64,000 nucleotides of DNA. Source: Woeseiaceae bacterium. Lineage in GTDB: Bacteria; Pseudomonadota; Gammaproteobacteria; Steroidobacterales; Woeseiaceae. Where the stretch lies: positions 124,001-188,000 of the forward strand of contig JAJFKT010000004.1 in NCBI GenBank assembly GCA_021773075.1, given 5' to 3'. Below the pieces are notes generated by a model. The model did not search any database. It saw only the letters and a program-made list of their open reading frames with translations, and was not told the origin of the DNA. The translations under genes were made by a program, and so were the position numbers. Positions 1 through 10,161 of this stretch are shown one piece after another; position 1 is the stretch's first letter; each line of letters begins with the position of its first letter.

Positions 1-284
1 GATAGTCCGGCAGATCGCATCACGATTATCTCGCTATTGCCCGCCAACGCACCGAGACCCAGAAGTGACCCGATCAAAGCAGCGATCGGCAACATCTCAA
101 ATGCCAGATTCGGCAATCTCAATGCCGTGTAGAGAATCGCCTGGGCCGTTTGGTAGTCACCTTGCGTGTCGTCAAGTTCCGCGATGAATTCGAACAGGCC
201 AGCCAGGGCCAGCAAGACAACGAGAACCAGCGCCGTACTCGATAAGATCGTACGCATCATGTACTGACTGAGAATTCCGGTCAT
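1..284 (-). CDS. lptG: LptG, LPS export ABC permease (N-terminal part, cut by window edge)
   Basis: Partial: the reading frame is open to base 1, so only about the first 94 residues are present. LptG pairs with LptF and the ATPase LptB in the inner membrane to extract lipopolysaccharide and pass it to the LptC/A/D bridge. The visible part starts MTGILSQYMMRTILSS and contains a first membrane helix rich in Leu/Val, then a second hydrophobic segment around LPNLAFEMLPIAALIGSLLG, as in the YjgP/YjgQ family. The ATG lies in an ATGA overlap with the lptF stop, so the two are translationally coupled. The assignment as LptG rather than a second LptF rests on gene order and on the short N-terminus. 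Confidence 0.9.
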   Translation of the reverse strand, partial: MTGILSQYMMRTILSSTALVLVVLLALAGLFEFIAELDDTQGDYQTAQAILYTALRLPNLAFEMLPIAALIGSLLGLGALAGNSEIIVMRSAGL

Positions 285-1363
285 CGAAACAGTCTCCTGT
301 GATAACCGTTTTGTACCGCCAGAAGAAGCAGTGCAAATGCAAATACACTCGCGTGCACCCACCAAATACCCAGTGCAGGCGAAATGGTCGACTGCTCAAC
401 CCAGGCTTTCGCCGCACTCATCATGTTGAGGTAAATAATAAAAACCAGCAGACCAACAGCGAGCCGACCATAACGTCCTGCCCGAGGCTGACTGCGACTC
501 AAAGGCACCGCCAGGATAGCCAGGATAATCGTTGAGAGCGGTACGCTGAGACGCCATTGCATTTCGGCGACATGCTCGGGTTCGTCTGAACGCAGCAGAG
601 CCAAAAAATTCATCGCTCGCGGCCTCGGCGTCGGCGTCTGCAAACTCGGCAGTCGATAGGGCACACCGTGCTCAGCGAATTCAATAACTCTGAATTCAGA
701 CGTTCCCGGTTTTCCTTCGTAACGACGTCCGTCGCGTAATACCAGCAAACGAACATTGGGGTCCTCAGACTCGACCATCTCGCCAAACTCGGAGACGACC
801 ACTTCGACACCCCCGCCCTCCACCTGACGCTGCATGAAGACTTTTTCCATTACCCCATCCGGCGTCACGCGCTGACCGTAAACCACTGCACGATCAGGAC
901 CCAGAATCGTAAACTGCCCGGGCTCGATGCTTGCCAGGTCTGCCTCGCGCCTGGCTTCTGCGCCAATTCGGTCAATGCTTGTCAATGCCCAGGGACCACC
1001 CTCGATGGACATCCACGCAACAGCAATGACCAGCGGCAGTAGCAGCCAGGTCAACGGACGGTATATGCCAGACGGACCAACTCGGCAGGCCATCATTGCC
1101 GGCAATTCGCTATCCTGATAAAGCCGGCCCAGTGCCAGCATGATGGCCAGAAACAAGCCAATAGGTATAAGAATGGTCAAATACTGCATCGCTGACAGCC
1201 CGATGACGTCAAATGCGGCATTTTTCGGCAAATTGCCCTTGGCAACGTCCCCCAATACTCGGGCAAACTGATTTGTGAGCAAAATCAGCAAGAGAACCAT
1301 CGTGACCCCTAACCAGGTCGTGGCTATCTCGCGAAATATGTACCGATCAAGGATTCGAGTCAT
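281..1363 (-). CDS. lptF: LptF, LPS export ABC permease
   Basis: Inner membrane permease of the LptB2FG complex that lifts LPS from the inner membrane. The protein is 360 residues, the usual size. It begins MTRILDRYIFREIATTW, has three N-terminal helices up to about residue 120, a periplasmic jellyroll domain (about 125-265) and three C-terminal helices, the YjgP/YjgQ layout. The frame stays open upstream to 1504, but the family N-terminus matches the ATG at 1363; an earlier start would add a non-homologous stretch. It is divergent from pepA with 115 bases between the starts, the typical gammaproteobacterial arrangement. Confidence 0.95.
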   Translation of the reverse strand: MTRILDRYIFREIATTWLGVTMVLLLILLTNQFARVLGDVAKGNLPKNAAFDVIGLSAMQYLTILIPIGLFLAIMLALGRLYQDSELPAMMACRVGPSGIYRPLTWLLLPLVIAVAWMSIEGGPWALTSIDRIGAEARREADLASIEPGQFTILGPDRAVVYGQRVTPDGVMEKVFMQRQVEGGGVEVVVSEFGEMVESEDPNVRLLVLRDGRRYEGKPGTSEFRVIEFAEHGVPYRLPSLQTPTPRPRAMNFLALLRSDEPEHVAEMQWRLSVPLSTIILAILAVPLSRSQPRAGRYGRLAVGLLVFIIYLNMMSAAKAWVEQSTISPALGIWWVHASVFAFALLLLAVQNGYHRRLFR

Positions 1364-1478
1364 CGCGCCGGGAATTGCGTAGCTGTAGGTTGCTGAATTA
1401 GTTAGACTACCGCTTTTATTTTGTCCGTGACAGCCCCGGACCAAATAGCCGAAGAAGAAATAAAGCAAAAAGGATCCT

Positions 1479-2975
1479 ATGAAATATTTTACAACAACTA
1501 GCAAAGCGTCACGTCGAGCAGTCGACTGCGTTGTCGTTGGCGTTTATCGCCGCGGAAAACTGGGTGTCGCTGCAAGCGAAATCAATACGACGAGCAAGGG
1601 GCATATCAGCAATCTGATCAAGTCCGGAGATGTATCAGGCGATGCCGGACGTGTGGCCGTTCTTAATAACGTTCCTGGTGTCAGGGCGAGTCGCCTGGTT
1701 GTTGTCGGTTTGGGCAAGAGTGGCGGACTGAACGCGAGTTCATTTCGCAAAGCCGTAGCCACTGCCACTCGAGCGATTTCGAACACGAAGACAAAGCAGA
1801 TATTGAATTGCCTGACGCTCGAGCCTGTTGCTAATTGCGGTATATATTACCTCGCTCGCCATAGCGTCGAGAGCATCAGCGATACGCTGTATAATTTTGA
1901 TCAAATGAAGAGTGGTCGCAAGAAAGCCGCGATGCCTTTAAACACGATCGGTTTCGCCATTGCGAAACGCGGCGACGCCACCAAGGCGACTCGCGGCGCG
2001 GAACATGGCGACGGAATTTCAGCCGGTGTCGCACTGGCAAAAGACCTCGGAAATTTACCGGCCAATGTCTGCACGCCATCTTATCTCGCGCGGGTCGCGA
2101 AGAAGCTGGCAAATGGTAACGGCAAATTATCGGCGCGAGCACTCAACGAAACCGAAATGAAAAAGCTCGGTATGGGGTCCCTGTTATCCGTAACTGCGGG
2201 AGCAACCGAGCCAGGCAAGCTCATTGTCATGCAATACAAAGGTGCGGGTAGTGACAAACCCGTCGTATTGGTCGGCAAAGGCGTGACCTTCGATACGGGC
2301 GGAATATCGTTGAAACCGGGTGCCGGCATGGACGAAATGAAATTCGATATGTGCGGCGCCGCCAGCGTTATCGGAACAATGGCTGCTGTCAGCAAAATGA
2401 AATTACCGATCAACCTGACAGTTGTTGTACCCGCCGTTGAGAACATGCCTGCTGGGAACGCAACCCGCCCTGGCGACATCGTCAATAGCATGTCTGGACA
2501 GACGATTGAAGTGCTCAATACGGATGCAGAAGGTCGATTGATTCTTTGCGATGCATTGACCTACTCCAAGCGCTTTAAGCCGGCAGCAATTATCGACGTT
2601 GCTACGCTTACCGGTGCTTGCGTCGTCGCACTGGGTCACCATCGCTGCGCGATCTACTCGAACAATGATGATCTGCGTAACGAGATTTTCGCGTCCAGTA
2701 ACAGTTCGCAAGACCTCGGTTGGCCGATGCCACTGGGCGAGCAATATGCTGCACAGTTAAAGAGCAATTTCGCCGATATGGCGAACATCGGCGGGCCCGG
2801 CGGTGGCTCGGTGACGGCAGCCTGTTTTCTGGAGAAATTTGTCGACGACATGACTTGGGCGCACCTCGATATCGCTGGTGTGGCATGGAGGTCGGGCGCG
2901 CAAAAAGGCGCTTCCGGTCGTCCGGTATCGCTGTTGTCAGAATTCGTACTGTCGCGTGCCGGCGCCCTGCCCTGA
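1479..2975 (+). CDS. pepA: Leucyl aminopeptidase PepA (M17)
   Basis: Cytosolic di-zinc/manganese aminopeptidase that removes N-terminal residues from peptides; in Escherichia coli PepA is also a DNA-binding accessory factor. The protein is 498 residues. The catalytic half shows the M17 metal-binding sequence VGKGVTFDTGGISLKPG, the downstream Asp (KFDMCGAA) and the signature NTDAEGRLILCD. The ATG at 1479 is preceded by an AGGA ribosome site. It is divergent from lptF and followed within 8 bases by holC and then valS. A second M17 paralogue lies at 47542-49044. Confidence 0.96.
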   Translation: MKYFTTTSKASRRAVDCVVVGVYRRGKLGVAASEINTTSKGHISNLIKSGDVSGDAGRVAVLNNVPGVRASRLVVVGLGKSGGLNASSFRKAVATATRAISNTKTKQILNCLTLEPVANCGIYYLARHSVESISDTLYNFDQMKSGRKKAAMPLNTIGFAIAKRGDATKATRGAEHGDGISAGVALAKDLGNLPANVCTPSYLARVAKKLANGNGKLSARALNETEMKKLGMGSLLSVTAGATEPGKLIVMQYKGAGSDKPVVLVGKGVTFDTGGISLKPGAGMDEMKFDMCGAASVIGTMAAVSKMKLPINLTVVVPAVENMPAGNATRPGDIVNSMSGQTIEVLNTDAEGRLILCDALTYSKRFKPAAIIDVATLTGACVVALGHHRCAIYSNNDDLRNEIFASSNSSQDLGWPMPLGEQYAAQLKSNFADMANIGGPGGGSVTAACFLEKFVDDMTWAHLDIAGVAWRSGAQKGASGRPVSLLSEFVLSRAGALP

Positions 2976-2983
2976 CACTGACC

Positions 2984-3403
2984 GTGGCACAAGTCGACTT
3001 TTACGTTCTCGACCGGGTCGACGAACACTCGCGCAACACGCTCGCGTGCAAGCTTGCGGAGAAAGCCTGGCGGCTCGAGAACACCATTCATATTCATACC
3101 ATGACGCGGGCTGACGCGGAGCGACTTGACGAACTGTTGTGGACGTTTCGCGACGGCAGCTTTGTTCCGCATGAGCGGGTCGGTGCAGGTACCGACGCAC
3201 CGATCAGCATTGGCTATGGCGATGAATCGGTTGAACCGCGTGATCTCCTAATCACGCTCTGCGATGAAATCCCCCCATTCGCCGAGTCTTTTCCACGTGT
3301 CGCCGAACTTGTAAGCTCAGACGAAGAGTGCCGCAACAAGAGCCGGCTACGTTACGCAAGCTACCGTGACCGGGGTCACGAACTACAAACACACAAGATC
3401 TAA
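2984..3403 (+). CDS. holC: DNA polymerase III chi subunit HolC
   Basis: Accessory clamp-loader subunit that links the polymerase III holoenzyme to single-strand binding protein. The sequence VDFYVLD near the start and [18 protein letters not shown] in the middle match HolC. Length 139 residues, close to the 147 of E. coli. The frame is open further upstream inside pepA; the GTG at 2984 is the best start because it falls 8 bases after the pepA stop and gives the family N-terminus, although no clear ribosome site is visible. Its stop shares one base with the valS start (TAATG). The pepA-holC-valS order supports the call. Confidence 0.93.
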   Translation: MAQVDFYVLDRVDEHSRNTLACKLAEKAWRLENTIHIHTMTRADAERLDELLWTFRDGSFVPHERVGAGTDAPISIGYGDESVEPRDLLITLCDEIPPFAESFPRVAELVSSDEECRNKSRLRYASYRDRGHELQTHKI

Positions 3404-6156
3404 TGGACAAGTCCTACCAACCACAAGATATCGAGCAGCGCATTTACGAGCGCTGGGAAGAAAAAGGGTATTTCACACCGCAAGGCGATGGCGAACCTTA
3501 CTGCATCGTAATTCCTCCACCGAACGTGACTGGCACGCTGCACATGGGGCATGCTTTTCAAGACACGATCATGGATACGCTGACGCGATTTCATCGCATG
3601 AAAGGTCATCGTACGCTGTGGCAACCCGGCATGGATCACGCCGGTATTGCGACACAAATGGTGGTGGAAAGACTGCTGAACAATGATGGTGTTTCCAAAC
3701 ATGACCTTGGCCGCGAAGAATTCGTGGAGCGCGTCTGGGAATGGAAAGACGAGTCGGGCGGCCAAATTGCAAGACAGACACGCCGCTTGGGCGCGTCCGT
3801 TGATTGGAGCCGTGATCGCTTTACGATGGACGAAGGTCTTTCCGATGCCGTACGTAAAGTCTTTGTGCAACTTCACGATGAAGGTCTGATTTACCGCGGC
3901 AAACGACTCGTGAACTGGGACCCGGTTCTGCATACAGCACTATCAGACCTCGAGGTGCTGTCCGAGGACGAAGACGGCTCTCTTTGGAATTTTCGATATC
4001 CACTCGCCTCAGGCGACGGTCATCTTGTGGTAGCAACAACACGACCCGAAACGATGCTTGGCGATAGTGCGGTGGCTGTTCACCCCGACGATGAAAGATA
4101 CAAAGATTTCGTTGGCCAGGAGATTGTCCTGCCGATCGTTGGTCGACGTATTCCAATCGTCGCGGACGACTACGTTGAACCTGAGTTCGGCACAGGTTGC
4201 GTAAAAATCACTCCGGCCCATGACTTCAATGACTATGAGCTTGGCAAACGTCACGACCTGCCGATGTACAACATTCTGACTGATGATGCGGCGTTGAATG
4301 ATGATGTACCGGAAGCCTATCGCGGTATGGATCGCTTCGATGCGCGAAAGGCCGTCGTCGCAGAGTTGGACAAGCTCGGGCTATTAGAGAAAGTCGAAGA
4401 CTACGTCGTCAAGATTCCCCGCGGTGATCGCAGTAACGCAGTCGTTGAGCCTTACCTGACCGACCAGTGGTACGTAAAAGTTGATCCACTCGCAAAACCT
4501 GCCATCGAAGCAGTTGAAACCGGCCGCATAAAGTTCGTACCGGAAAACTGGTCGAAGACCTACTTCGACTGGATGTACAACATTCAGGACTGGTGTATTA
4601 GCCGGCAACTCTGGTGGGGACATCGAATTCCGGCTTGGTACGACGATGATGGCAATGTCTACGTCGGGCATTCTGAAAACGATGTGCGCGAAAAACACGC
4701 GCTCGGCGATATCAGCCTGCGACAGGATGATGATGTACTGGATACATGGTTCTCATCCGCACTGTGGCCGTTTAGTACGATGGGCTGGCCTGACAAAACA
4801 AAGGCGCTCGACGAATTTTATCCGGGCAACGTACTGGTTACCGGATTCGACATTATCTTCTTCTGGGTAGCCCGCATGATTATGTTCGGCCTGAAATTTA
4901 TGGATGATGTGCCGTTCCACGAGGTTTATATTCATGGCCTGATTCGCGATCATGACGGCCACAAAATGTCCAAGGCCAAAGGCAATGTCCTGGATCCAAT
5001 CGATCTCATCGACGGCATTGACCTGGAATCTCTGGTCGAAAAACGAACCAAGGGCATGATGCAAGCTCACCTCAAACCCGGCATCGAAAACGCGACCCGA
5101 AAGCATTTTCCTGATGGCATCGATCAATTCGGCACCGACGCACTGCGCCTGACATTTGCCGCACTGGCAACGACCGGACGCGACATTCGTTTCGATCTCG
5201 GGCGCATTGAGGGTTACAAGAACTTTTGCAACAAGCTCTGGAATGCGTCGCGCTACGTGTTGATAAACACCGAATCGCTGGAAGAGGGTGAAGCGGAATT
5301 CAGCTCGGCGGATCGCTGGATAAGGTCGCGACTTAATGCAGCAACCGCCGACATGCATCAGCATCTGCGAACCTATCGTCTCGATCTCGCGCTGCAAGCC
5401 GCCTACGAATTCACGTGGCACGAATTCTGCGACTGGTATCTTGAGCTTTCCAAACCGATTCTTCAGTCGGACGAATCAAGCGATGCTGCCAAACGTGGCA
5501 CACGGCAGACTTTGATCGAAGTTCTCGAGGCAACCCTGCGCCTCTTGCATCCATTGATGCCATTTGTCACCGAAGAAATCTGGCAAACAGTTGCAGCACG
5601 CGCAAATATTGAAGGCGATACCATCATGCTGCGGCCCTACCCTGAAGTTGCCGAAGCTTCCAGTGACGAGGAATCGGTTGCTGATGTCGAGTGGGTGATG
5701 CAATTTATTCTTGGTATTCGTCAGATCCGTGGAGAAATGGACATTTCGCCAGGTAAGCCTCTACCGGTAATCTTGCAGGGCGCCAGCAGATCTGATCAAG
5801 AACGTGCCAGTAGTCACACTTTGTTACTGCAACGTGTCGGTCGGGTTGAATCTATCGCCCTGCTCGCCGACGGCGACGAACCACCGGCGGCTGCGACCGC
5901 GTTACTGGGTGACATGCGACTCCTGGTACCGATGAAAGGGCTTATTGATGTCGAGGCCGAACGTGCTCGCCTCCTCAAGCAGCAAGAAAAAGTGAATCTC
6001 GAATTGCAACGTGCGAGCGGAAAACTCGGCAACGAAAAATTTGTGAACAATGCTCCTCCCGAAGTGGTCACACAGGAAAGAGAGCGGGTCGCCGAATTTG
6101 AGCGAACTATCGTTCAGCTGGCGGAACAACTCGAGAAACTGGACGAGCTCACCTGA
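3403..6156 (+). CDS. valS: Valyl-tRNA synthetase
   Basis: Class I aminoacyl-tRNA synthetase that charges tRNA-Val and edits mischarged Thr. 917 residues, shorter than the 951 of E. coli but complete. HIGH signature is HMGH (residues 47-50), KMSKS is KMSK (521-524) followed by AKGN. The connective editing domain lies between, followed by the anticodon-binding domain with [10 protein letters not shown]. The C-terminal ~65 residues form a charged coiled-coil arm ([14 protein letters not shown]), as is usual in ValRS. Start overlaps holC by one base. Confidence 0.98.
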   Translation: MDKSYQPQDIEQRIYERWEEKGYFTPQGDGEPYCIVIPPPNVTGTLHMGHAFQDTIMDTLTRFHRMKGHRTLWQPGMDHAGIATQMVVERLLNNDGVSKHDLGREEFVERVWEWKDESGGQIARQTRRLGASVDWSRDRFTMDEGLSDAVRKVFVQLHDEGLIYRGKRLVNWDPVLHTALSDLEVLSEDEDGSLWNFRYPLASGDGHLVVATTRPETMLGDSAVAVHPDDERYKDFVGQEIVLPIVGRRIPIVADDYVEPEFGTGCVKITPAHDFNDYELGKRHDLPMYNILTDDAALNDDVPEAYRGMDRFDARKAVVAELDKLGLLEKVEDYVVKIPRGDRSNAVVEPYLTDQWYVKVDPLAKPAIEAVETGRIKFVPENWSKTYFDWMYNIQDWCISRQLWWGHRIPAWYDDDGNVYVGHSENDVREKHALGDISLRQDDDVLDTWFSSALWPFSTMGWPDKTKALDEFYPGNVLVTGFDIIFFWVARMIMFGLKFMDDVPFHEVYIHGLIRDHDGHKMSKAKGNVLDPIDLIDGIDLESLVEKRTKGMMQAHLKPGIENATRKHFPDGIDQFGTDALRLTFAALATTGRDIRFDLGRIEGYKNFCNKLWNASRYVLINTESLEEGEAEFSSADRWIRSRLNAATADMHQHLRTYRLDLALQAAYEFTWHEFCDWYLELSKPILQSDESSDAAKRGTRQTLIEVLEATLRLLHPLMPFVTEEIWQTVAARANIEGDTIMLRPYPEVAEASSDEESVADVEWVMQFILGIRQIRGEMDISPGKPLPVILQGASRSDQERASSHTLLLQRVGRVESIALLADGDEPPAAATALLGDMRLLVPMKGLIDVEAERARLLKQQEKVNLELQRASGKLGNEKFVNNAPPEVVTQERERVAEFERTIVQLAEQLEKLDELT

Positions 6157-6251
6157 TACTGGCTGTTTTCTGAGCACTGCATCACACTCTGGCCGGGGAG
6201 CCAGTGCAAAACGACCGCGTATCGGTAACGATATCGGTTGGAGGACAACGA

Positions 6252-7217
6252 ATGCAGCGTAGTAGTACTTTAGAGACTTTACCAGTCGGTGTGGATGCAC
6301 AACGCGATACGATTGTGCTCGCTCGCAAGGCGCTGGGGCGTATCATTCTCGGCAAAGAAGAACAGCTCACATTGGCACTCTCTTGCTTGTTGGCGCGCGG
6401 TCATTTGCTTATCGAGGACCTGCCCGGTCTCGGCAAAACAATGCTCGCCCAATCACTCGCCAAAACGCTTGGGCTGAGCTTCCGCCGTATTCAGTTTACG
6501 AGTGACCTTCTGCCAGCTGACATTATAGGCGTATCCGTATTCCGACAGGACAGCGGTGAATTCGAGTTCCAGCCCGGCCCCGTGTTCTCGCAGCTGATTC
6601 TCGCCGACGAAGTAAATCGCGCAACTCCGAAAGCGCAGAGCGCGCTCCTCGAGTCGATGGAGGAATACCAGGTCTCGGTCGATGGCGACACGCGCCCTCT
6701 GCCGACACCGTTTTTCGTGGTCGCAACGCAAAACCCGGGCGATCAGATCGGTACGTTCCCGTTACCCGAATCGCAACTGGATCGATTTCTGATGCGAGTA
6801 GCAATGGGTTATCCAGACGAAGCCAGTGAACGTGAGCTAATCGCAGGGGGTGATCGTCGCCAGATGATCGACGATATCGAAGCGGTAACAGGCCCGGAAA
6901 CACTTGTCGAATTACAAAAGTCCGTTCGTAAGCAACACGTCAGTGATCCACTGATCGATTACGTCCAGGCCTTGGTCCGATACACACGTGAGTCAGCGGA
7001 CATTGAAGTCGGACTATCGCCACGCGGCGCCCAGGCCCTGGTCGCCGCATCCCGTGCCCGCTCATTTATCGAGAATCATACTGGCGTCTACCCGGATGAT
7101 ATTCAGGCCGTATTTACCTCTGTGGCCGGGCACCGATTAAAGCCGGCTGGCAGTACCCGTTTCCGCAGTCCATCTGAGCTTTGCCAGCATGTCCTCGATT
7201 CTGTGGCAATTCCCTAG
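6252..7217 (+). CDS. MoxR-family AAA+ ATPase
   Basis: AAA+ ATPase of the MoxR group, thought to act as a chaperone for maturation of partner proteins, often with DUF58 and transglutaminase proteins as here. 321 residues. Walker A is GLGKT at 59-63, Walker B ILADEVNRA with D119-E120, followed by a sensor region VVATQNPGDQIGTFPLPESQ and a C-terminal lid. ATG at 6252 has a GGAGG at 6239-6244; an upstream GTG at 6204 in frame is less likely. The last 29 bases overlap the DUF58 gene, so the three genes 6252-10148 form one operon. Confidence 0.92.
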   Translation: MQRSSTLETLPVGVDAQRDTIVLARKALGRIILGKEEQLTLALSCLLARGHLLIEDLPGLGKTMLAQSLAKTLGLSFRRIQFTSDLLPADIIGVSVFRQDSGEFEFQPGPVFSQLILADEVNRATPKAQSALLESMEEYQVSVDGDTRPLPTPFFVVATQNPGDQIGTFPLPESQLDRFLMRVAMGYPDEASERELIAGGDRRQMIDDIEAVTGPETLVELQKSVRKQHVSDPLIDYVQALVRYTRESADIEVGLSPRGAQALVAASRARSFIENHTGVYPDDIQAVFTSVAGHRLKPAGSTRFRSPSELCQHVLDSVAIP

Positions 7218-8193
7218 CCGGGTTTTCGGCAACATCCGCAACAGTGCGACTTTGCGTGTCGGACGCTGGGCACGCAAACGTCAAGGCCGAGACGCTGCTA
7301 CGACAACACTGCGTCCGGGACGCGTCTATATTTTGCCGACAGGCGTCGGCCTGATTTTTGGGCTTATGGTCTTCGCGATGTTGCTCGGTTCGATGAACTA
7401 CAACAACAATCTGTCGTTCGTTCTGACATTTCTGCTGATTGGCATTGGATTCGTAGCAATGCACCAGTGTCAGAGAAACCTCGTCGGCCTTGAGCTAACG
7501 TTTGCCGGCACAGATCCTGTGTTTGCCGGACAGTCAATCCAGTTTCGAATTGCCATCACCAATCAATCAAAGAGCGCTCGCTACGGCATTCGTATTTATC
7601 ACGATAAGACAGAAAGTGATGTGCATGATTTACAGCCAGGCGAAAGTAAAATTTTCGTCTTGCCGGTCCTGACAAATCGCCGTGGTTGGGTCGACCTGGA
7701 GCGTTTCGGTATCCGAACGCTATTCCCATTCGAGCTGTTTCGTTCCTGGGCCTGGTTACACATGAACCTAAAGGGCCTGGTTTACCCGAACCCGGCGGAT
7801 CACCCTCCAGAACCACCACCCAGCAGGGTTGCGCAGGGTCACCGGCAACATGACGCCCGCGGTGAGGAAGACTTCGCCGGCCTGCGAAAATACAATGTTG
7901 GCGATTCTCCGCGTCACGTAGCCTGGAAAGCCTACGCGCGCAGCGGGCAGCTACTGTCCAAACAATTTGCGGGAGCTGACACAAGCAGTCAGTGGTTCGA
8001 TTTCGACGACGTGCCCGCTACCGATATCGAGGATCGTTTGTCGATATTAACTCGCTGGATCGTCAATGCTGATCGAACGAGGGAAGATTACGGTCTGCGA
8101 ATCGCTGGTCGGGAATTGCCGCCCGCACATGGCGATACACAACGCCGACAGTGCCTTGAAGCCGTCGCCCTCTTCGATGAGGAATCACCGTGA
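7189..8193 (+). CDS. DUF58 membrane protein, partner of MoxR
   Basis: 334-residue DUF58 protein. Two membrane helices lie close together near residues 47-87 (PTGVGLIFGLMVFAMLLGS, then FVLTFLLIGIGFVAMHQ). A soluble beta-rich region follows, then the DUF58 core GDSPRHVAWKAYARSGQL, which resembles a degenerate von Willebrand A region. Function is not established; in other bacteria MoxR-DUF58-transglutaminase sets are linked to cell envelope stress or protein maturation. Translated with overlaps on both sides (29 bases with moxR, GTGA with the next gene). Confidence 0.88.
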   Translation: MSSILWQFPSRVFGNIRNSATLRVGRWARKRQGRDAATTTLRPGRVYILPTGVGLIFGLMVFAMLLGSMNYNNNLSFVLTFLLIGIGFVAMHQCQRNLVGLELTFAGTDPVFAGQSIQFRIAITNQSKSARYGIRIYHDKTESDVHDLQPGESKIFVLPVLTNRRGWVDLERFGIRTLFPFELFRSWAWLHMNLKGLVYPNPADHPPEPPPSRVAQGHRQHDARGEEDFAGLRKYNVGDSPRHVAWKAYARSGQLLSKQFAGADTSSQWFDFDDVPATDIEDRLSILTRWIVNADRTREDYGLRIAGRELPPAHGDTQRRQCLEAVALFDEESP

Positions 8194-10148
8194 AGGCGCA
8201 ACCAAGAGGAACCGACGGATCGCTGCTAGCGAGTTTGCCTTGGACTATCGGCGCACTGGTTGTTTCGCTTCTACCGCACATACCGTTTCTGGCCGTCTGG
8301 ATCACGGCTGCATTTGTCGCTTGTGCGATATGGCGTTACACAATCGAGCAGCGCCGACGCATGCTACCTTCGCGATGGGTACGAGGGGGGCTTGCTCTAC
8401 TTTGTTTTCTCGGCGTCCTTGCAACTTACTCTGCGATCAGTGGTGTTGGACCGGGCTCTGCGTTACTGGCAATAATGGCGGCGCTGAAACTCCTGGAAAC
8501 ACGCCGGCGCCGTGACCAGTTCGTATTGCTGTTCATTTCGATTTTTCTCGTCATGTCTTCGCTTTTGCGGGAACAGTACTTATGGTCACTGCCCTATCTG
8601 ATCATTAGTACGCTAGTCATCCTGACTGCGTGGCTCCGGATGTCGGCGGGCAAGACCGAAACTGCGAAGCAAAGCTTCACCACGGGTAGTCGCCTGCTTC
8701 TGTACGCCGCGCCGCTGGCCATTGTTATGTGGGTATTTTTTCCGCGTCTGGCCTCGCCATTCTGGTCTGTGCCTATTGATACCAGTCGAGCAACATCCGG
8801 CCTCAGCGACACCATGAGTCCCGGTGATATTAGCTCACTGTCAATGTCCGACGCGGTCGCTTTTCGCGTCAAGTTTGAGGGCGATATACCGGAGTCGCGC
8901 GACAGGTACTGGCGCGGCCTCGTGATGACGAGTTTTACCGGACGTACCTGGGAAGGACCGAAACCAAGCAATGGCCTGCGTGCAGAAGAGCAGATCGCAT
9001 TCAGAGGAGAGCCGGTCCGTTATCAGGTGACGTTAGAGCCGACGCAGCAACGGTGGATATTCGCCATGGATATGCCACGCGAGTGGTCACTGTCCCGTAC
9101 AGACATGGGGCTACAGCAACAGCTCTACAGAACCACCCCTATCGAACAGCGCGTTGCCTACGAGGTCGTGTCGTACCCGAATTACGTGATTCAAGCCCAG
9201 TTGCCGTCGAGGTTGCGTCTCTCGAACACCAAAATTCCGCTCACGAGCAATCAGCGCACGATCAATCTGGCAAGAGAAATGCGAGCCGCAGCGGGCTCAG
9301 ACACGGCTTACGTTGACGCGGTACTCGCGAAATTTCACGAGGAGGAATACTTTTACACACTGCAGCCACCAGCACTCGGTAAAGATCCGGTTGATCGCTT
9401 TTTATTCGATACGAAACAGGGTTTTTGCGAGCACTATGCATCCGCATTTGCCTTCATGATGCGCAGCGCGGGCATTCCGTCGAGAATAGTGCTGGGCTAT
9501 CAGGGTGGTGAGGTTAACCCGGTCGGTGGTCATCTGATTGTGCGCCAGTCCGATGCACATGCCTGGACCGAGATTTGGCTCGAACGCTACGGCTGGTATC
9601 GCGTTGACCCGACCGCTGCAGTCGCGCCGGAAAGAATCGAGCTCGGCGTGCAGGGTGCGACACTCGATGGCATTGGTGCAAGCTGGGGATTCAGCAGCCA
9701 TTCTCAGTTCCTGCAGGATCTGAAAATGACCTGGGATGCATTGGACGCAAAATGGAATGAATGGGTTCTCGGCTACGGACCCGACAATCAAAAGAGTTTC
9801 ATGGAGTGGCTCGGAATGGACGACCCGAATTGGCGCAAGATGTTGCTCACTTTGGTCATCAGCGTGGTCTTTCTGATACTGCTCATCAGCGGCTTAATGA
9901 TGTTGCGCTACCGAGTACCGCGAAAAGATCCGGCATACATTTTGTATCGGAAGTTTGTCGCCAAAACCGGATTGCAGCAAGTCGTTGGTGAAACACCGCA
10001 GGACTTCGCCGCACGCGCTGCAAAGGATGGCAGGATTTCGCCTGTCGCGGTAGGTGCAGTTACGCTCGCATACCTTGACGCTCGTTACGGGGCCGAAAAG
10101 GCTTCCTCTGAGGAAAAACTACGCACGGCCGTTGCTGCGCTAAGTTGA
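8190..10148 (+). CDS. TgpA-like membrane transglutaminase
   Basis: 652-residue membrane protein with a cluster of N-terminal helices (to about residue 190), a periplasmic DUF3488-type region, a transglutaminase-like domain and a further helix near 550-575 followed by a cytoplasmic DUF4129-like tail. The catalytic triad is visible: Cys413 (GFCEHYASAF), His457 (SDAHAWTE) and Asp473 (YRVDPTA). Pseudomonas TgpA has the same layout and is essential there. Start is GTG in a GTGA overlap with the DUF58 stop and an AGGA upstream. The substrate in the periplasm is unknown. Confidence 0.9.
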   Translation: MKAQPRGTDGSLLASLPWTIGALVVSLLPHIPFLAVWITAAFVACAIWRYTIEQRRRMLPSRWVRGGLALLCFLGVLATYSAISGVGPGSALLAIMAALKLLETRRRRDQFVLLFISIFLVMSSLLREQYLWSLPYLIISTLVILTAWLRMSAGKTETAKQSFTTGSRLLLYAAPLAIVMWVFFPRLASPFWSVPIDTSRATSGLSDTMSPGDISSLSMSDAVAFRVKFEGDIPESRDRYWRGLVMTSFTGRTWEGPKPSNGLRAEEQIAFRGEPVRYQVTLEPTQQRWIFAMDMPREWSLSRTDMGLQQQLYRTTPIEQRVAYEVVSYPNYVIQAQLPSRLRLSNTKIPLTSNQRTINLAREMRAAAGSDTAYVDAVLAKFHEEEYFYTLQPPALGKDPVDRFLFDTKQGFCEHYASAFAFMMRSAGIPSRIVLGYQGGEVNPVGGHLIVRQSDAHAWTEIWLERYGWYRVDPTAAVAPERIELGVQGATLDGIGASWGFSSHSQFLQDLKMTWDALDAKWNEWVLGYGPDNQKSFMEWLGMDDPNWRKMLLTLVISVVFLILLISGLMMLRYRVPRKDPAYILYRKFVAKTGLQQVVGETPQDFAARAAKDGRISPVAVGAVTLAYLDARYGAEKASSEEKLRTAVAALS

Positions 10149-10161
10149 GACTGATGCGCCA

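Noticed and set aside
4753-5421. 222-residue open frame on the minus strand inside valS
   Set aside because: Shadow of conserved valS sequence; composition is unlike the real proteins of the window.
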